From the NCBI GenBank assembly GCA_021813445.1, contig JAKAKP010000160.1, positions 7,501 through 44,312 of the forward strand: a stretch of 36,812 nucleotides of DNA. The letters are read 5' to 3'. This DNA comes from Deltaproteobacteria bacterium (GTDB taxonomy: Bacteria > Desulfobacterota > Desulfobaccia > Desulfobaccales > 0-14-0-80-60-11). A program made the translations under genes and the position numbers. Below are positions 1 to 6,757 of the stretch, piece after piece. Each line of letters starts with the position of its first letter. The stretch's first letter is position 1. The notes beneath the pieces were generated by a model. That model had not been told where the DNA came from and ran no database searches. It saw only the letters and a list, made by a program, of their open reading frames with translations.

Positions 1-715
<715 letters not shown>

Positions 716-859
716 TTTGCCTTTGCCTTCGGAAACTGTTAAGGATACTCTCTTCTTCGATTCACTTGCGGGCGAACACAAGGTTCGCCCCTACAAAAAC
801 GGTTTTTCGTTATTTACGAAAAATGAAAAACCAAAAACCGAAAACGGTCTTTAAAAGTT
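716..859 (+). other. 23S-5S internal transcribed spacer with palindromic repeat
   Basis: The 144-base spacer holds no tRNA. It contains a palindrome at 770-790 (GGGCGAAC / GTTCGCCC) followed by CTAC, which recurs almost unchanged near 33984-34005. It also has an A/T-rich segment at 801-832 that can fold with GGTTTTTC pairing to GAAAAACC. The palindrome is a member of the dispersed intergenic repeats of this genome, here transcribed as part of the pre-rRNA. Confidence 0.7.
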
Positions 860-975
<116 letters not shown>

Positions 976-992
976 TTTATTTTCATAGCACC

Positions 993-1027
993 AACCCCGC
1001 CTCCTTGAGGGAGGCGGGGTTTTTTTA
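993..1027 (+). terminator. rRNA operon intrinsic terminator (copy 1)
   Basis: A GC-rich stem (ACCCCGCCTCC pairing with GGAGGCGGGGT, loop TTGAG) is followed by a run of T. It lies 18 bases after 5S and should end the rRNA transcript. Near-identical terminators recur at 3147 and 3757, each after a 5S-like remnant. Confidence 0.93.
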
Positions 1028-1031
1028 TTAA

Positions 1032-1061
1032 TTGGATATTATTCCGATTTTTTGCTATCAT
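1032..1061 (+). promoter_or_regulatory. Possible sigma-70 promoter for the DUF6414-like gene
   Basis: TTGGAT at 1032-1037 and TATCAT at 1056-1061 are separated by 18 bases in an A/T-rich gap just after the rRNA terminator. The match is weak, so this is only a candidate. Confidence 0.3.
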
Positions 1062-1105
1062 GAAACATAGTCGATATGCAAAATGCCCCAAAGGGAATTA
1101 ATATC

Positions 1106-1976
1106 GTGAAATCTGACGATCTGATAATCCCTGTTTACCTTAATCAGCGCATTGTGTTTGACCTTGTCGCAATGTTGCAAGGAGGAATTGCAGCTGTAAC
1201 CCAAGTATCCCAAATACAAAAGACATCTGAAACATCTTTAGCTGAGGTATCCGGAACTTTCGGGCTTAGCAAGGCATTGTCATCGTTACTAAAGGTTGAC
1301 TTTTCCGGCAAGACGGCGGGGAAGAGCGGTAGTGAATCTAGTTCGACAAGTAGTGAGGAACGAATTCATACTCCTGCATCTATGTTCATTCATCTGCGAG
1401 CAATGCTTCGCGAACAAGGAGGTCTTATTCAGGAATCCGAAAATATAGAGCCTATGCCAGGAAACCTTATTGAATTTTCCTCTATTCTTAAACGCAATCC
1501 TCTATTGGAAGCTTTTGACTGGATGATTGGAGGGTTAGATTTGTACAAACCCTTCGCAGACCAAAAATCTAAAGGAAGGCAAGATACTGAAGTTCAAAAA
1601 ATGAAGAAGGATATGGAACATTTTATATCGACGCTAAAATTCAGGGAATATGCAAGATCTTACAACCCCCGCTTTGTTATCAGGCCATCGGTGCCTGATA
1701 ACACTTGAGACTCAGTATCTCAATGATCAGTCAATGTCCGATTTAGTTGATGGCACATTTAAAGTTGTTGGTAAGGTTATTCGAGTTATCGAAGAGGGAA
1801 AGGGGGCGATAAGCCTTAATCGAAAAACAGCAATAGGCCGTTTACCAATAAGCTCATTAGATGGATTAAAGCAGATATTTAAACAAGGGCAATTACAAAA
1901 TTATAACTTACCAGAATTTGAATGGGAGATTCCTGGTCCAGTAATTCAAGTATTACCTATTGCTATATTTGCTTAA
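1106..1976 (+). pseudogene. DUF6414-like protein, split by a +1 frameshift
   Basis: Function unknown. Frame one reads to a stop at 1706-1708. Frame two continues the same protein to 1976 with ITLETQYL, GTFKVVGKVIRVIEEG and a terminal PVIQVLPIAIFA, which resemble the C-terminal half of DUF6414 proteins as I recall them. The N-terminal half has IIPVYLNQRIVFDL and the HTPASMFIHLR segment also typical of that family. An ATG at 1076 is possible, but GTG at 1106 has a better ribosome-binding site (AAGGGA, 9 bases upstream). The frames can be joined by a +1 shift at the C5 run 1666-1670; removing one C restores a continuous gene of about 290 codons. A perfect hairpin begins at 1676. The gene is A/T-rich compared with its neighbours, suggesting transfer. 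It is either inactivated by an indel, a sequencing error, or a recoded gene. Confidence 0.6.
1676..1702 (+). other. Perfect 10-bp stem-loop at the frameshift point
   Basis: GTTATCAGGC (1676-1685) is the exact reverse complement of GCCTGATAAC (1693-1702), with a 7-base loop. It begins 5 bases after CCC-C (1667-1670), the natural place for a +1 slip between the two halves of the DUF6414-like gene. The stem has no T-tract, so it does not look like a terminator. Confidence 0.75.
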
Positions 1977-2023
1977 AATAAATCTCCCAAAAAAGATCTT
2001 GAAGGGCGGGAAAGCGAAGCGCA

Positions 2024-2059
2024 TCCCACCTTTAGTCTGCCGGGCCGATGATACTCCGC
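2024..2059 (+). pseudogene. Short 5S rRNA relic
   Basis: CTGCCGGGCCGATGATACT and the next bases match the helix IV/V part of the 5S gene at 860-975 with two mismatches over about 22 bases. A weaker match (CATCCCA) precedes it. Nothing else of 5S is left. It is followed by three palindromes and a different terminator. Confidence 0.55.
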
Positions 2060-2062
2060 AAG

Positions 2063-2171
2063 GTGCGCAGGCTGGAAAGCCTGGGCTACCATTTAAAGGA
2101 AATGGTGGGCAGTGCCCACCCTACAGGGAAAGCAGCACGCCGCGGGTCCACAGGCGAGACGCCTGTGCCAC
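2063..2171. repeat. Cluster of three dispersed palindromic repeats
   Basis: Three REP-like palindromes lie in a row: GCGCAGGCTGGAAAGCCTGGGCTACC (split about its centre near 2076), GGTGGGCAGTGCCCACCCTAC (2104-2124) and CACAGGCGAGACGCCTGTGCCAC (2149-2171). Relatives of the first and third occur near 30263, 31176 and 32840. A short ORF reading through this stretch is not credible as a gene. Confidence 0.7.
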
Positions 2172-2190
2172 TATTATTTCCCGGCGCCCC

Positions 2191-2220
2191 GCCCGCGTCT
2201 TGACGGACGCGGGCTTTTTT
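2191..2220 (+). terminator. Intrinsic terminator before the RelB/RelE-like pair
   Basis: GCCCGCGTC pairs with GACGCGGGC across a short loop, followed by six T. A related but degenerate sequence, with the right arm GGACGCGGGCTTTTTT intact, occurs at 5112-5127. Confidence 0.8.
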
Positions 2221-2262
2221 ATTATTTTCGAGTAAAGCAAAGTATTTTCAGGAGCCGAAAAA

Positions 2263-2487
2263 ATGGCCGTCCAGTATTTGACCGATGCCAAAGGCAAAAA
2301 AGTCGCAGTGGTGGTGCCCCTGAAAGAATGGGAGGCCTTGCAGGCGAAACTGCGGGATTTGGCCTTTGAAGAGCTAACCCCCGCAGAGGCCGCGGCCTCC
2401 GAAGCCGCCTGGCAGGATTATCTGGCCGGCAAGACCAAACCCCTGGCGCAAGTGATTAAAGAGCAACTGCATGACCGGGAAGACTAA
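2263..2487 (+). CDS. Type II antitoxin (RelB/Phd-like)
   Basis: A 74-aa acidic protein starting MAVQYLTDAKGKKVAVVVPL, the short beta-strand plus helix opening seen in many antitoxins paired with RelE/ParE toxins. The C-terminal part is helical and charged and would wrap the toxin. The start has a good ribosome-binding site (CAGGAG, 9-10 bases upstream). It overlaps the toxin gene at 2471 by 17 bases, implying translational coupling. Type II antitoxins usually repress their own promoter, but no operator is obvious. The pairing is strong evidence; the exact antitoxin family is uncertain. Confidence 0.8.
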   Translation: MAVQYLTDAKGKKVAVVVPLKEWEALQAKLRDLAFEELTPAEAAASEAAWQDYLAGKTKPLAQVIKEQLHDRED

Positions 2488-2740
2488 GCCCGCCTGGCGT
2501 CTAGAAATTCATCATCAATTTGGCAAGAAATTAGCCAAGCTGCCCCGCCCTGACCGCGAACAGATTCTTTCTGCCTTAGAAAAACTGCAACAAGCTCCCC
2601 TCACCCTGGCAAAATCTCTGAAAGGGCGCTCCGACTGGCGTTTGCGCGTGGGCAATTGGCGCATCTTGCTGCGAGTAGATAAAAAGTTGCGGGTGATCAT
2701 CGCCTATGACCTTGGGCCCAGAGGGGATATTTATAAATGA
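2471..2740 (+). CDS. RelE/ParE-family toxin
   Basis: An 89-aa basic protein. The pattern FGKKLAKLPRPDREQILSAL, then LKGRSDWRLRVGNWRILLRVD and the final IIAYDLGPRGDIYK is the RelE fold: two N-terminal helices, then a strand series with the WRLRVGNWRILL core. RelE toxins cleave mRNA at the ribosomal A site, whereas ParE members poison gyrase; this one looks closer to RelE, which is inference. It is the second gene of a two-gene cassette with the antitoxin at 2263. The cassette lies between 5S relics at 2024 and 3020. Confidence 0.87.
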   Translation: MTGKTKPAWRLEIHHQFGKKLAKLPRPDREQILSALEKLQQAPLTLAKSLKGRSDWRLRVGNWRILLRVDKKLRVIIAYDLGPRGDIYK

Positions 2741-2789
2741 ATCTTCCGAGGAAGATTTGCCAAGACCTGGATATCCCATGGGTGAAATA

Positions 2790-3014
2790 ATGAAATTCAG
2801 AGCTATGATTAAAAAAAGCGGCGATTGGTGGATCGGGTGGCTCATCGATCTTCCCGGGGTCAATGCCCAGGAGAAAACCAAAGAGAAGTTATTGGATTCC
2901 CTAAAGATCGGTGCTGAAGATTTGCTGAAGACTGAGGTTCCCTTTGAAGCCGAGGCGCAAATGACCACCATAGAGATTCCCCCACCGGCATGGAGCCTGG
3001 AAAATAGAGGATAG
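2790..3014 (+). CDS. Orphan HicB-like antitoxin
   Basis: The product from this ATG is about 74 aa and starts MKFRAMIKKSGDWWIGWLIDLPGV, the strand-turn-strand of the HicB partial RNase H fold, with GVNAQEKTKEKLLDSLKIGAEDLL forming the helix. A longer reading from 2706 adds residues without similarity and overlaps the toxin gene. ATG 2778 is another possible start. HicB normally pairs with a HicA toxin, but no hicA follows; a degenerate 5S copy begins within about 6 bases of the stop. The missing partner may have been lost when the 5S segment arrived, or this may be a stand-alone HicB-like protein. Confidence 0.7.
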   Translation: MKFRAMIKKSGDWWIGWLIDLPGVNAQEKTKEKLLDSLKIGAEDLLKTEVPFEAEAQMTTIEIPPPAWSLENRG

Positions 3015-3019
3015 AAATT

Positions 3020-3130
3020 GGAATGGTATAGGAAGTCACATCCGCTACCATCCCGAACTCGGCAGTTAAGCCCTGCCGGGCCTATGATACTACGTGGGTG
3101 ACTGCGTGGGAAAGTAGGACGCCGCCGGAT
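3020..3130 (+). pseudogene. Degenerate 5S rRNA copy
   Basis: From CATCCCGAACTCGG to GACGCCGCCGGAT this matches the 5S at 860-975 with about 8 differences over some 84 bases, and the match continues into TTTATTTTTC and the terminator. The 5' part is badly altered (GGAATGGTATAGG in place of CCGGTGGCCATG), so helix I cannot form although its 3' arm is intact. It should not yield a functional 5S. Confidence 0.85.
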
Positions 3131-3146
3131 TTATTTTTCTAGTACC

Positions 3147-3180
3147 AACCCCGCCTCCTTGACGGAGGCGGGGTTTTTTT
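3147..3180 (+). terminator. Copied rRNA terminator (copy 2)
   Basis: AACCCCGCCTCC pairs with GGAGGCGGGGTT, loop TTGAC, followed by a T run. It differs from the copy at 993 mainly in the loop region. It now ends the transcript of the toxin-antitoxin genes upstream. Confidence 0.9.
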
Positions 3181-3231
3181 ATTTCCAGTAATGATTACAG
3201 ATTTGATATATTGGCGGCAGGAGTTGGGGTG

Positions 3232-3438
3232 ATGACGTTCACGGTGGATTTTGAACAGGAAGAGGACGGGCGCTGGATCGCCGAGGTGCTGGAACTTCCC
3301 GGGGTCATGGTCTATGGGGCCACCAAGGAAGAGGCCCAGGCCAAGGCCCAGGCGCTAGCCCTGCGGGTGTTGGCCGAGCGTCTGGAACACGGCGAGATGC
3401 TGGCCGAACCCATTAATATCCTTTTTGCTGCGGCATGA
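3232..3438 (+). CDS. hicB: HicB-family antitoxin
   Basis: A 68-aa protein starting MTFTVDFEQEEDGRWIAEV, then LELPGVMVYGATKEEAQAKAQALALRVLAERLE, the typical HicB core. A TTG start at 3211 is possible, but the ribosome-binding site AGGAG at 3219-3223 sits correctly for ATG 3232. The stop overlaps the start of the hicA-like gene (ATGA, 3435-3438), the usual translational coupling. HicB binds and blocks HicA and may repress the operon. No DNA-binding domain is visible in this short form. Confidence 0.87.
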   Translation: MTFTVDFEQEEDGRWIAEVLELPGVMVYGATKEEAQAKAQALALRVLAERLEHGEMLAEPINILFAAA

Positions 3439-3656
3439 GCAGCTGGCCCGTCACCAAAGCCAAACGGGTATTGGCGGCTTTGGAAAGGATTGGCTGGCAG
3501 ATCAAAAGAACGTCGAAAACGACAGGCTCTCACCGCACCCTGTCCCGGCCCGGCTGGTCCGATGTGGTGTTCGCCTTCCATGACGGCGAGGAAATCGGCC
3601 CGCGTATGCTCGCCCGCATCTCCAAAGTGACCGGCCTGAGACCCGAAGACCTCTAA
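3435..3656 (+). CDS. hicA: HicA-family mRNA interferase toxin
   Basis: A 73-aa basic protein with a double-stranded-RNA-binding-like fold. The sequence RVLAALERIGWQIKRTSKTTGSHRTLSRPG contains the G-S-H motif whose histidine is the catalytic residue of HicA ribonucleases. The C-terminal IGPRMLARISKVTGLRPEDL is also standard. The gene overlaps hicB by four bases. Its stop codon TAA (3654-3656) sits on the edge of a truncated 5S copy, so the module is joined directly to 5S sequence. Confidence 0.9.
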   Translation: MSSWPVTKAKRVLAALERIGWQIKRTSKTTGSHRTLSRPGWSDVVFAFHDGEEIGPRMLARISKVTGLRPEDL

Positions 3657-3745
3657 CCCGCCTTCATCCCGAACCCGGAAGTTAAGCCCTGCCGGGCCGA
3701 TGGTACTACGCGGGCAACTGCGGGGAAGAGTAGGACGCCGCCGGA
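3655..3745 (+). pseudogene. 5'-truncated 5S rRNA copy
   Basis: The core from TCATCCCGAAC (3664) to CGCCGGAT (3745) differs from the intact 5S at only about 2 of some 84 positions. A weaker match begins at ACCCG next to the hicA stop. The first third of 5S, including the 5' arm of helix I, is absent. It is closer to the intact gene than the copy at 3020 is, suggesting a later duplication or ongoing gene conversion. Confidence 0.88.
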
Positions 3746-3756
3746 TTTATTTTCGC

Positions 3757-3790
3757 AACCCCGCCTCCTTGAGGGAGGCGGGGTTTTTTT
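3757..3790 (+). terminator. Copied rRNA terminator (copy 3)
   Basis: The stem is the same as in copy 1 at 993, with the TTGAG loop and a seven-T tract. The short linker between 5S and stem is deleted relative to copy 1. It ends the hicBA transcript. Confidence 0.92.
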
Positions 3791-3851
3791 CTTTGGTATC
3801 CATTTTGGGAATTTGATAATGTGAAGATGAGAAAAGGGGGAAGAGGCGGTT

Positions 3852-4094
3852 ATGACCTCCATTAAAGTAAGCGAAGCCCGGGATAAGCTGGGGCGGCTGG
3901 TGGCTGAGACCGCGGCGTCGCACGAGCCCATTCTCATTACTGGGAAGCGGGCCAATGCGGTCTTGATCTCCGAAGAAGACTGGCGGGCCATCCAGGAGAC
4001 CTTGTATTTGTTGTCCATTCCCGGCATGCGGGAGTCCATCCGGGAAGGCTTGCAGACGCCGGTGGAGGAGTGCGCCCAGGAGCTTGATTGGTGA
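3852..4094 (+). CDS. yefM: Phd/YefM-family antitoxin
   Basis: An 80-aa protein starting MTSIKVSEARDKLGRLVAET, then EPILITGKRANAVLISEEDWRAIQETLYLLSIPGMRESIREGL. This is the classic Phd/YefM pattern: an N-terminal DNA-binding half and a C-terminal helix that neutralises the toxin (LLSIPGMRESI is characteristic of YoeB partners). YefM-YoeB complexes usually repress their own promoter. The stop overlaps the YoeB start at 4091. Confidence 0.92.
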   Translation: MTSIKVSEARDKLGRLVAETAASHEPILITGKRANAVLISEEDWRAIQETLYLLSIPGMRESIREGLQTPVEECAQELDW

Positions 4095-4354
4095 CATGGA
4101 CAATTGTCTATACCAAACAGGCCCAGAAAGACGCCGAGAAACTGGCCGCCGCCGGACTCAAAGGCAAGGCTATTGAGTTATTAGAAATTCTCCGGGAAAA
4201 TCCCTTTCAAACCCCGCCGCCATTTGAAAAGCTGGTGGGCGATTTAGCCGGGGCCTACTCCCGCCGCATCAACATCCAACATCGCCTGGTCTATGAAATC
4301 CTGGAAAAAGAGAAGGTAGTGAAGGTCATCCGCATGTGGACGCATTATGAATAG
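4091..4354 (+). CDS. yoeB: YoeB-family mRNA interferase toxin
   Basis: An 87-aa protein whose natural start is GTG 4091 (reading MTWTIVYTKQAQKDAEKL), overlapping the antitoxin stop as GTGA. The diagnostic YoeB residues are present: FEKLVGDLAGAYSRRINIQHRLVYEI and the terminal RMWTHYE, including the conserved C-terminal H-Y. YoeB cleaves mRNA in the ribosomal A site. This is the last module of the array; the next gene runs the other way. Confidence 0.93.
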   Translation: MTWTIVYTKQAQKDAEKLAAAGLKGKAIELLEILRENPFQTPPPFEKLVGDLAGAYSRRINIQHRLVYEILEKEKVVKVIRMWTHYE

Positions 4355-4378
4355 GCTTTAGTCCATGTTGACTTAAAC

Positions 4379-4954
4379 TTAATTCGAGCAGACTTGCCGG
4401 GCGATCTCTTCGGCCAAGGTCAAAATATCCTGGCGAGTCTCAATGTCTCCCGCCTCCCGGACGCCGCAAGCCCGGATCAGATGGCTTTCCTTAAAGCCAT
4501 ACCATTTCATAAAGTAATCGTACCGGGAAAAGATGTCACTGAATGCCTGCTCGTCGGGGTTTCCCTGGGTCAGCACCATGACCAGCTTCTTCCCCGGGGC
4601 GAGGCGCACCGGACTGGGATTGGTTACATAATCAGGCTTTAAAAAAGAATACATCCTATCGATGCAGGCCTTCAACTGGCTGGAAACGTCCCCGAAATAG
4701 ACTGGCGAAGCCATGACCAAGACATCACTCTCTTGCACGGCCTCCAGGACTTCGGCCAGCTCGTCTTTCAAGGCGCATTTCTCCAGCTTCTTTTTGCAGG
4801 CCATACAAGCCTGGCAGCCGCGATATTTGAGGTCATTCAGGGTGTAAGTTTTTACTTTTGCTCCCAGTTTTTTGGCAGTTGCAACGAAGCGCTTGGCCAG
4901 GGTGGAACTATTGGATTTTTTCCTGGGACTTCCGAGTAAACAGACGATGTTCAT
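4379..4954 (-). CDS. Flavodoxin-fold iron-sulfur flavoprotein (Isf-like)
   Basis: A 191-aa protein of the NADPH-dependent FMN reductase superfamily. The N-terminal GSPRKKSNSSTLAKRF is the FMN phosphate loop, and MASPVYFGDVSSQLKACIDRM is the second flavin-binding segment. Between them CQACMACKKKLEKC gives a C-x2-C-x2-C-x6-C cluster like that of the 4Fe-4S iron-sulfur flavoproteins of anaerobes. It is a probable electron carrier or reductase for oxygen or quinone stress; the substrate cannot be told. The ribosome-binding site GGAGG lies 7 bases before the start. It is transcribed towards the YoeB gene. Confidence 0.85.
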   Translation of the reverse strand: MNIVCLLGSPRKKSNSSTLAKRFVATAKKLGAKVKTYTLNDLKYRGCQACMACKKKLEKCALKDELAEVLEAVQESDVLVMASPVYFGDVSSQLKACIDRMYSFLKPDYVTNPSPVRLAPGKKLVMVLTQGNPDEQAFSDIFSRYDYFMKWYGFKESHLIRACGVREAGDIETRQDILTLAEEIARQVCSN

Positions 4955-5044
4955 GGATTGCCTCCATCCGATAGCAGACCTGATTCAGAGTTATCAATTC
5001 AATATAGCCTTTTGCAGTCCGAAGGTCGAGTATTCCTTGACGAA

Positions 5045-5127
5045 ACCTGGTTACAGCCTGGAAAGCCCGGGCCACCATTAATTTCCCGGCGGTTAGCCAG
5101 CGGTGTTGGCGGACGCGGGCTTTTTTG
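5045..5127. repeat. Decayed palindromic repeat and terminator relic
   Basis: ACAGCCTGGAAAGCCCGGGCCACC resembles the repeat at 2071-2090. After ATTTCCCGGCG it runs into GCGGACGCGGGCTTTTTT, matching the right arm of the terminator at 2191-2220, but the left arm has decayed. The same order of parts as 2063-2220 suggests the two regions share an ancestor. Confidence 0.5.
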
Positions 5128-5194
5128 TTTGGCAAAGCCGGGGAAAGCGGTTATAAGAGGCCTTATTCCCTTGATTTGACCCGGAGGTGAAGAT

Positions 5195-5611
5195 ATGGCT
5201 GAGCCCATTCGGAAAGAAGATTTTGCGGAAAAATATAAGGACGGGGACAAGATCTGGTCGGGACCCTCGTTTTTGGGCTACATGGACGGTTTGAAGGCCC
5301 TATTGGCGGAGCTGCCCATCTCCCCCGCGGCCATCCCCACCAAGCAGTATTATTACAGCTTGCAAGGCAATCTGGATTTTGTCTACGGGGAGATGCTCTA
5401 TTCCCTGAGCGGCACTGAGGGCCTGCTCCGGGACAAGGCTTTCCCCTTGCAGGAGTGCTATATCCGGCCCTTGTTGGAGCCCTCCGTGGCCCTGGAATGC
5501 GGCATCCGTTATAAGACCAAAGAAGGGGAAGAAATCACCCGGACCTGCGAGGTGGTCCGCACCGACGACACCGGTTATATCTTTTTCACCGATTACCACC
5601 GGCCCCTGTAA
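5195..5611 (+). CDS. Conserved-looking hypothetical protein, 138 aa
   Basis: I do not recognise a family. The protein is acidic, soluble, without signal or membrane segment. It has many aromatic residues (KQYYYSLQGNLDFVYGEMLYSL, DTGYIFFTDYHRPL). A strong ribosome-binding site (GGAGGTGA) precedes the ATG, and codon use matches the GC-rich host genes, so it is real. It stands alone between the divergent flavoprotein gene and the DUF192 gene. Confidence 0.75.
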   Translation: MAEPIRKEDFAEKYKDGDKIWSGPSFLGYMDGLKALLAELPISPAAIPTKQYYYSLQGNLDFVYGEMLYSLSGTEGLLRDKAFPLQECYIRPLLEPSVALECGIRYKTKEGEEITRTCEVVRTDDTGYIFFTDYHRPL

Positions 5612-5688
5612 GACGGCGATCTTGGGGGAGGGGGCCAGGGGCTCGCAGCCACCTTCTTCTCCCCCAACCCCTTACTGTCAAGTTGGCG

Positions 5689-6132
5689 ATGAAGTCGCGA
5701 AGAGTCACAACTGCGCTGGCGCTGGCGCTCTTCTGCCTATGGTCCGGGATGGCCCCTGGAGAAGATCTTTCCGCAGACGGCAATCCTTTTCTGCAGGTGA
5801 CTGTGGGCCGGACCCCGGTGAAAGCGGAAACGGTGCAGTCTCCGGGCAAGATCTATCTGGGCCTGGGGTACCGCCAGAGTCTGCCCGAGGGCCGGGGCAT
5901 GCTCTTTTTGATGCCCGGGGTGGGGCCGCAGAATTTCTGTATGCGGGGCATGAAATTTCCCATCGATATCATCTGGATCGTGGGGGGGAAAGTCGTGGGC
6001 CTGGCGAAAAATGTCTCCCCCCAGTTCCCCGGCGCTGTTTGTTCCCCGGAGCCGGTGAATTTTGTCCTGGAAGTGCCCGGGGGATTCTGCGACCGCAACG
6101 GCATCAAGGTGGGCGATCCGGTGAAATGGTAG
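5689..6132 (+). CDS. Secreted DUF192 protein
   Basis: About 147 aa. An N-terminal signal peptide (MKSRRVTTALALALFCLWSG) is followed by the DUF192 domain: VKAETVQSPGKIYLGLGYRQSLPEGRGMLFLM, then FCMRGMKFPIDIIWIVGGKVVG and a C-terminal VLEVPGGFCDRNGIKVGD. DUF192 proteins are small envelope proteins of unresolved role. The ATG at 5689 is preferred over the TTG two codons earlier because it begins directly at a proper signal peptide. No strong ribosome-binding site is seen. Confidence 0.88.
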   Translation: MKSRRVTTALALALFCLWSGMAPGEDLSADGNPFLQVTVGRTPVKAETVQSPGKIYLGLGYRQSLPEGRGMLFLMPGVGPQNFCMRGMKFPIDIIWIVGGKVVGLAKNVSPQFPGAVCSPEPVNFVLEVPGGFCDRNGIKVGDPVKW

Positions 6133-6274
6133 TGAGCAGCAAGCAGTGAGCAGTGACAGAAAGGGACTTGAGAAGACTAGTTTTTGCTGCTTCCGGTCCT
6201 GACCTTCCGCATCGGGCTTTCCCCCAATCCTTGCCAACCTGGCTTTCCTGCTCTATATTGACACGCTAGAGCAT

Positions 6275-6754
6275 ATGGAACCGATATTGACCGCACTGGA
6301 ACAAAGAGTCATTCTGGCGCTGCAGCGGGACCTGGAGGTCATCCCCCGTCCCTTTCTGGAGGTGGCGGAACAGTTGGGGGTGCCGGAAGAAGAGCTCCTG
6401 GCCGCGATCCGCAGCCTCATGGGCAAAGGCGTGATCCGCCGTTTCGGGGCCACCCTGCGCCACCAGCAATCCGGTTTTCCGGCCAACGCCCTGGTGGCCT
6501 GGTCGGTGCCGGCCGGCGATCTGTCGGCCATCGGCAAGGAAATGGCGGGCTACCGGGAGGTCTCCCACTGCTACGCCCGCACCCCGGCGCCTTCCTGGCC
6601 CTATAACCTCTATACCATGATCCACGGCAAGACCCCGGAGGAGTGCGTGCGCACCGCGGCCCGCCTGGCCGCGGAGACCGGGATCGCCGACTACCAGATG
6701 CTGTTCAGCGAAACCGAACTGAAAAAAACCACCATGCGCTATTTTAAAGAGTGA
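6275..6754 (+). CDS. ahbB: Siroheme decarboxylase subunit AhbB (Lrp/AsnC-like)
   Basis: A 159-aa protein with an N-terminal winged helix (LEQRVILALQRDL...VIRRFGATLRHQQSGF) and a C-terminal ligand domain. The residues RRFGATLRHQQSGFPANALVAW and SHCYARTPAPSWPYNLYTMIHG fit the AhbB/NirH group, which with AhbA decarboxylates siroheme to 12,18-didecarboxysiroheme in the alternative haem pathway of sulfate reducers and archaea. It probably does not act as a classical Lrp regulator. hemL starts 3 bases after the stop, placing both in tetrapyrrole synthesis. No ahbA is in the window. Confidence 0.87.
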   Translation: MEPILTALEQRVILALQRDLEVIPRPFLEVAEQLGVPEEELLAAIRSLMGKGVIRRFGATLRHQQSGFPANALVAWSVPAGDLSAIGKEMAGYREVSHCYARTPAPSWPYNLYTMIHGKTPEECVRTAARLAAETGIADYQMLFSETELKKTTMRYFKE

Positions 6755-6757
6755 ACT

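Noticed and set aside
1960-2235. 91-codon ORF after the DUF6414-like gene
   Set aside because: It runs through a 5S relic, palindromes and a terminator, so it is not a protein gene.
1028-4400. Integron or prophage origin for the toxin-antitoxin array
   Set aside because: No integrase, attC-like long palindrome between modules or phage gene is visible; the shared boundaries are 5S-terminator sequences instead.
5622-6149. 175-codon ORF overlapping the DUF192 gene
   Set aside because: The DUF192 frame has a signal peptide and conserved motifs; this is a frame shadow.
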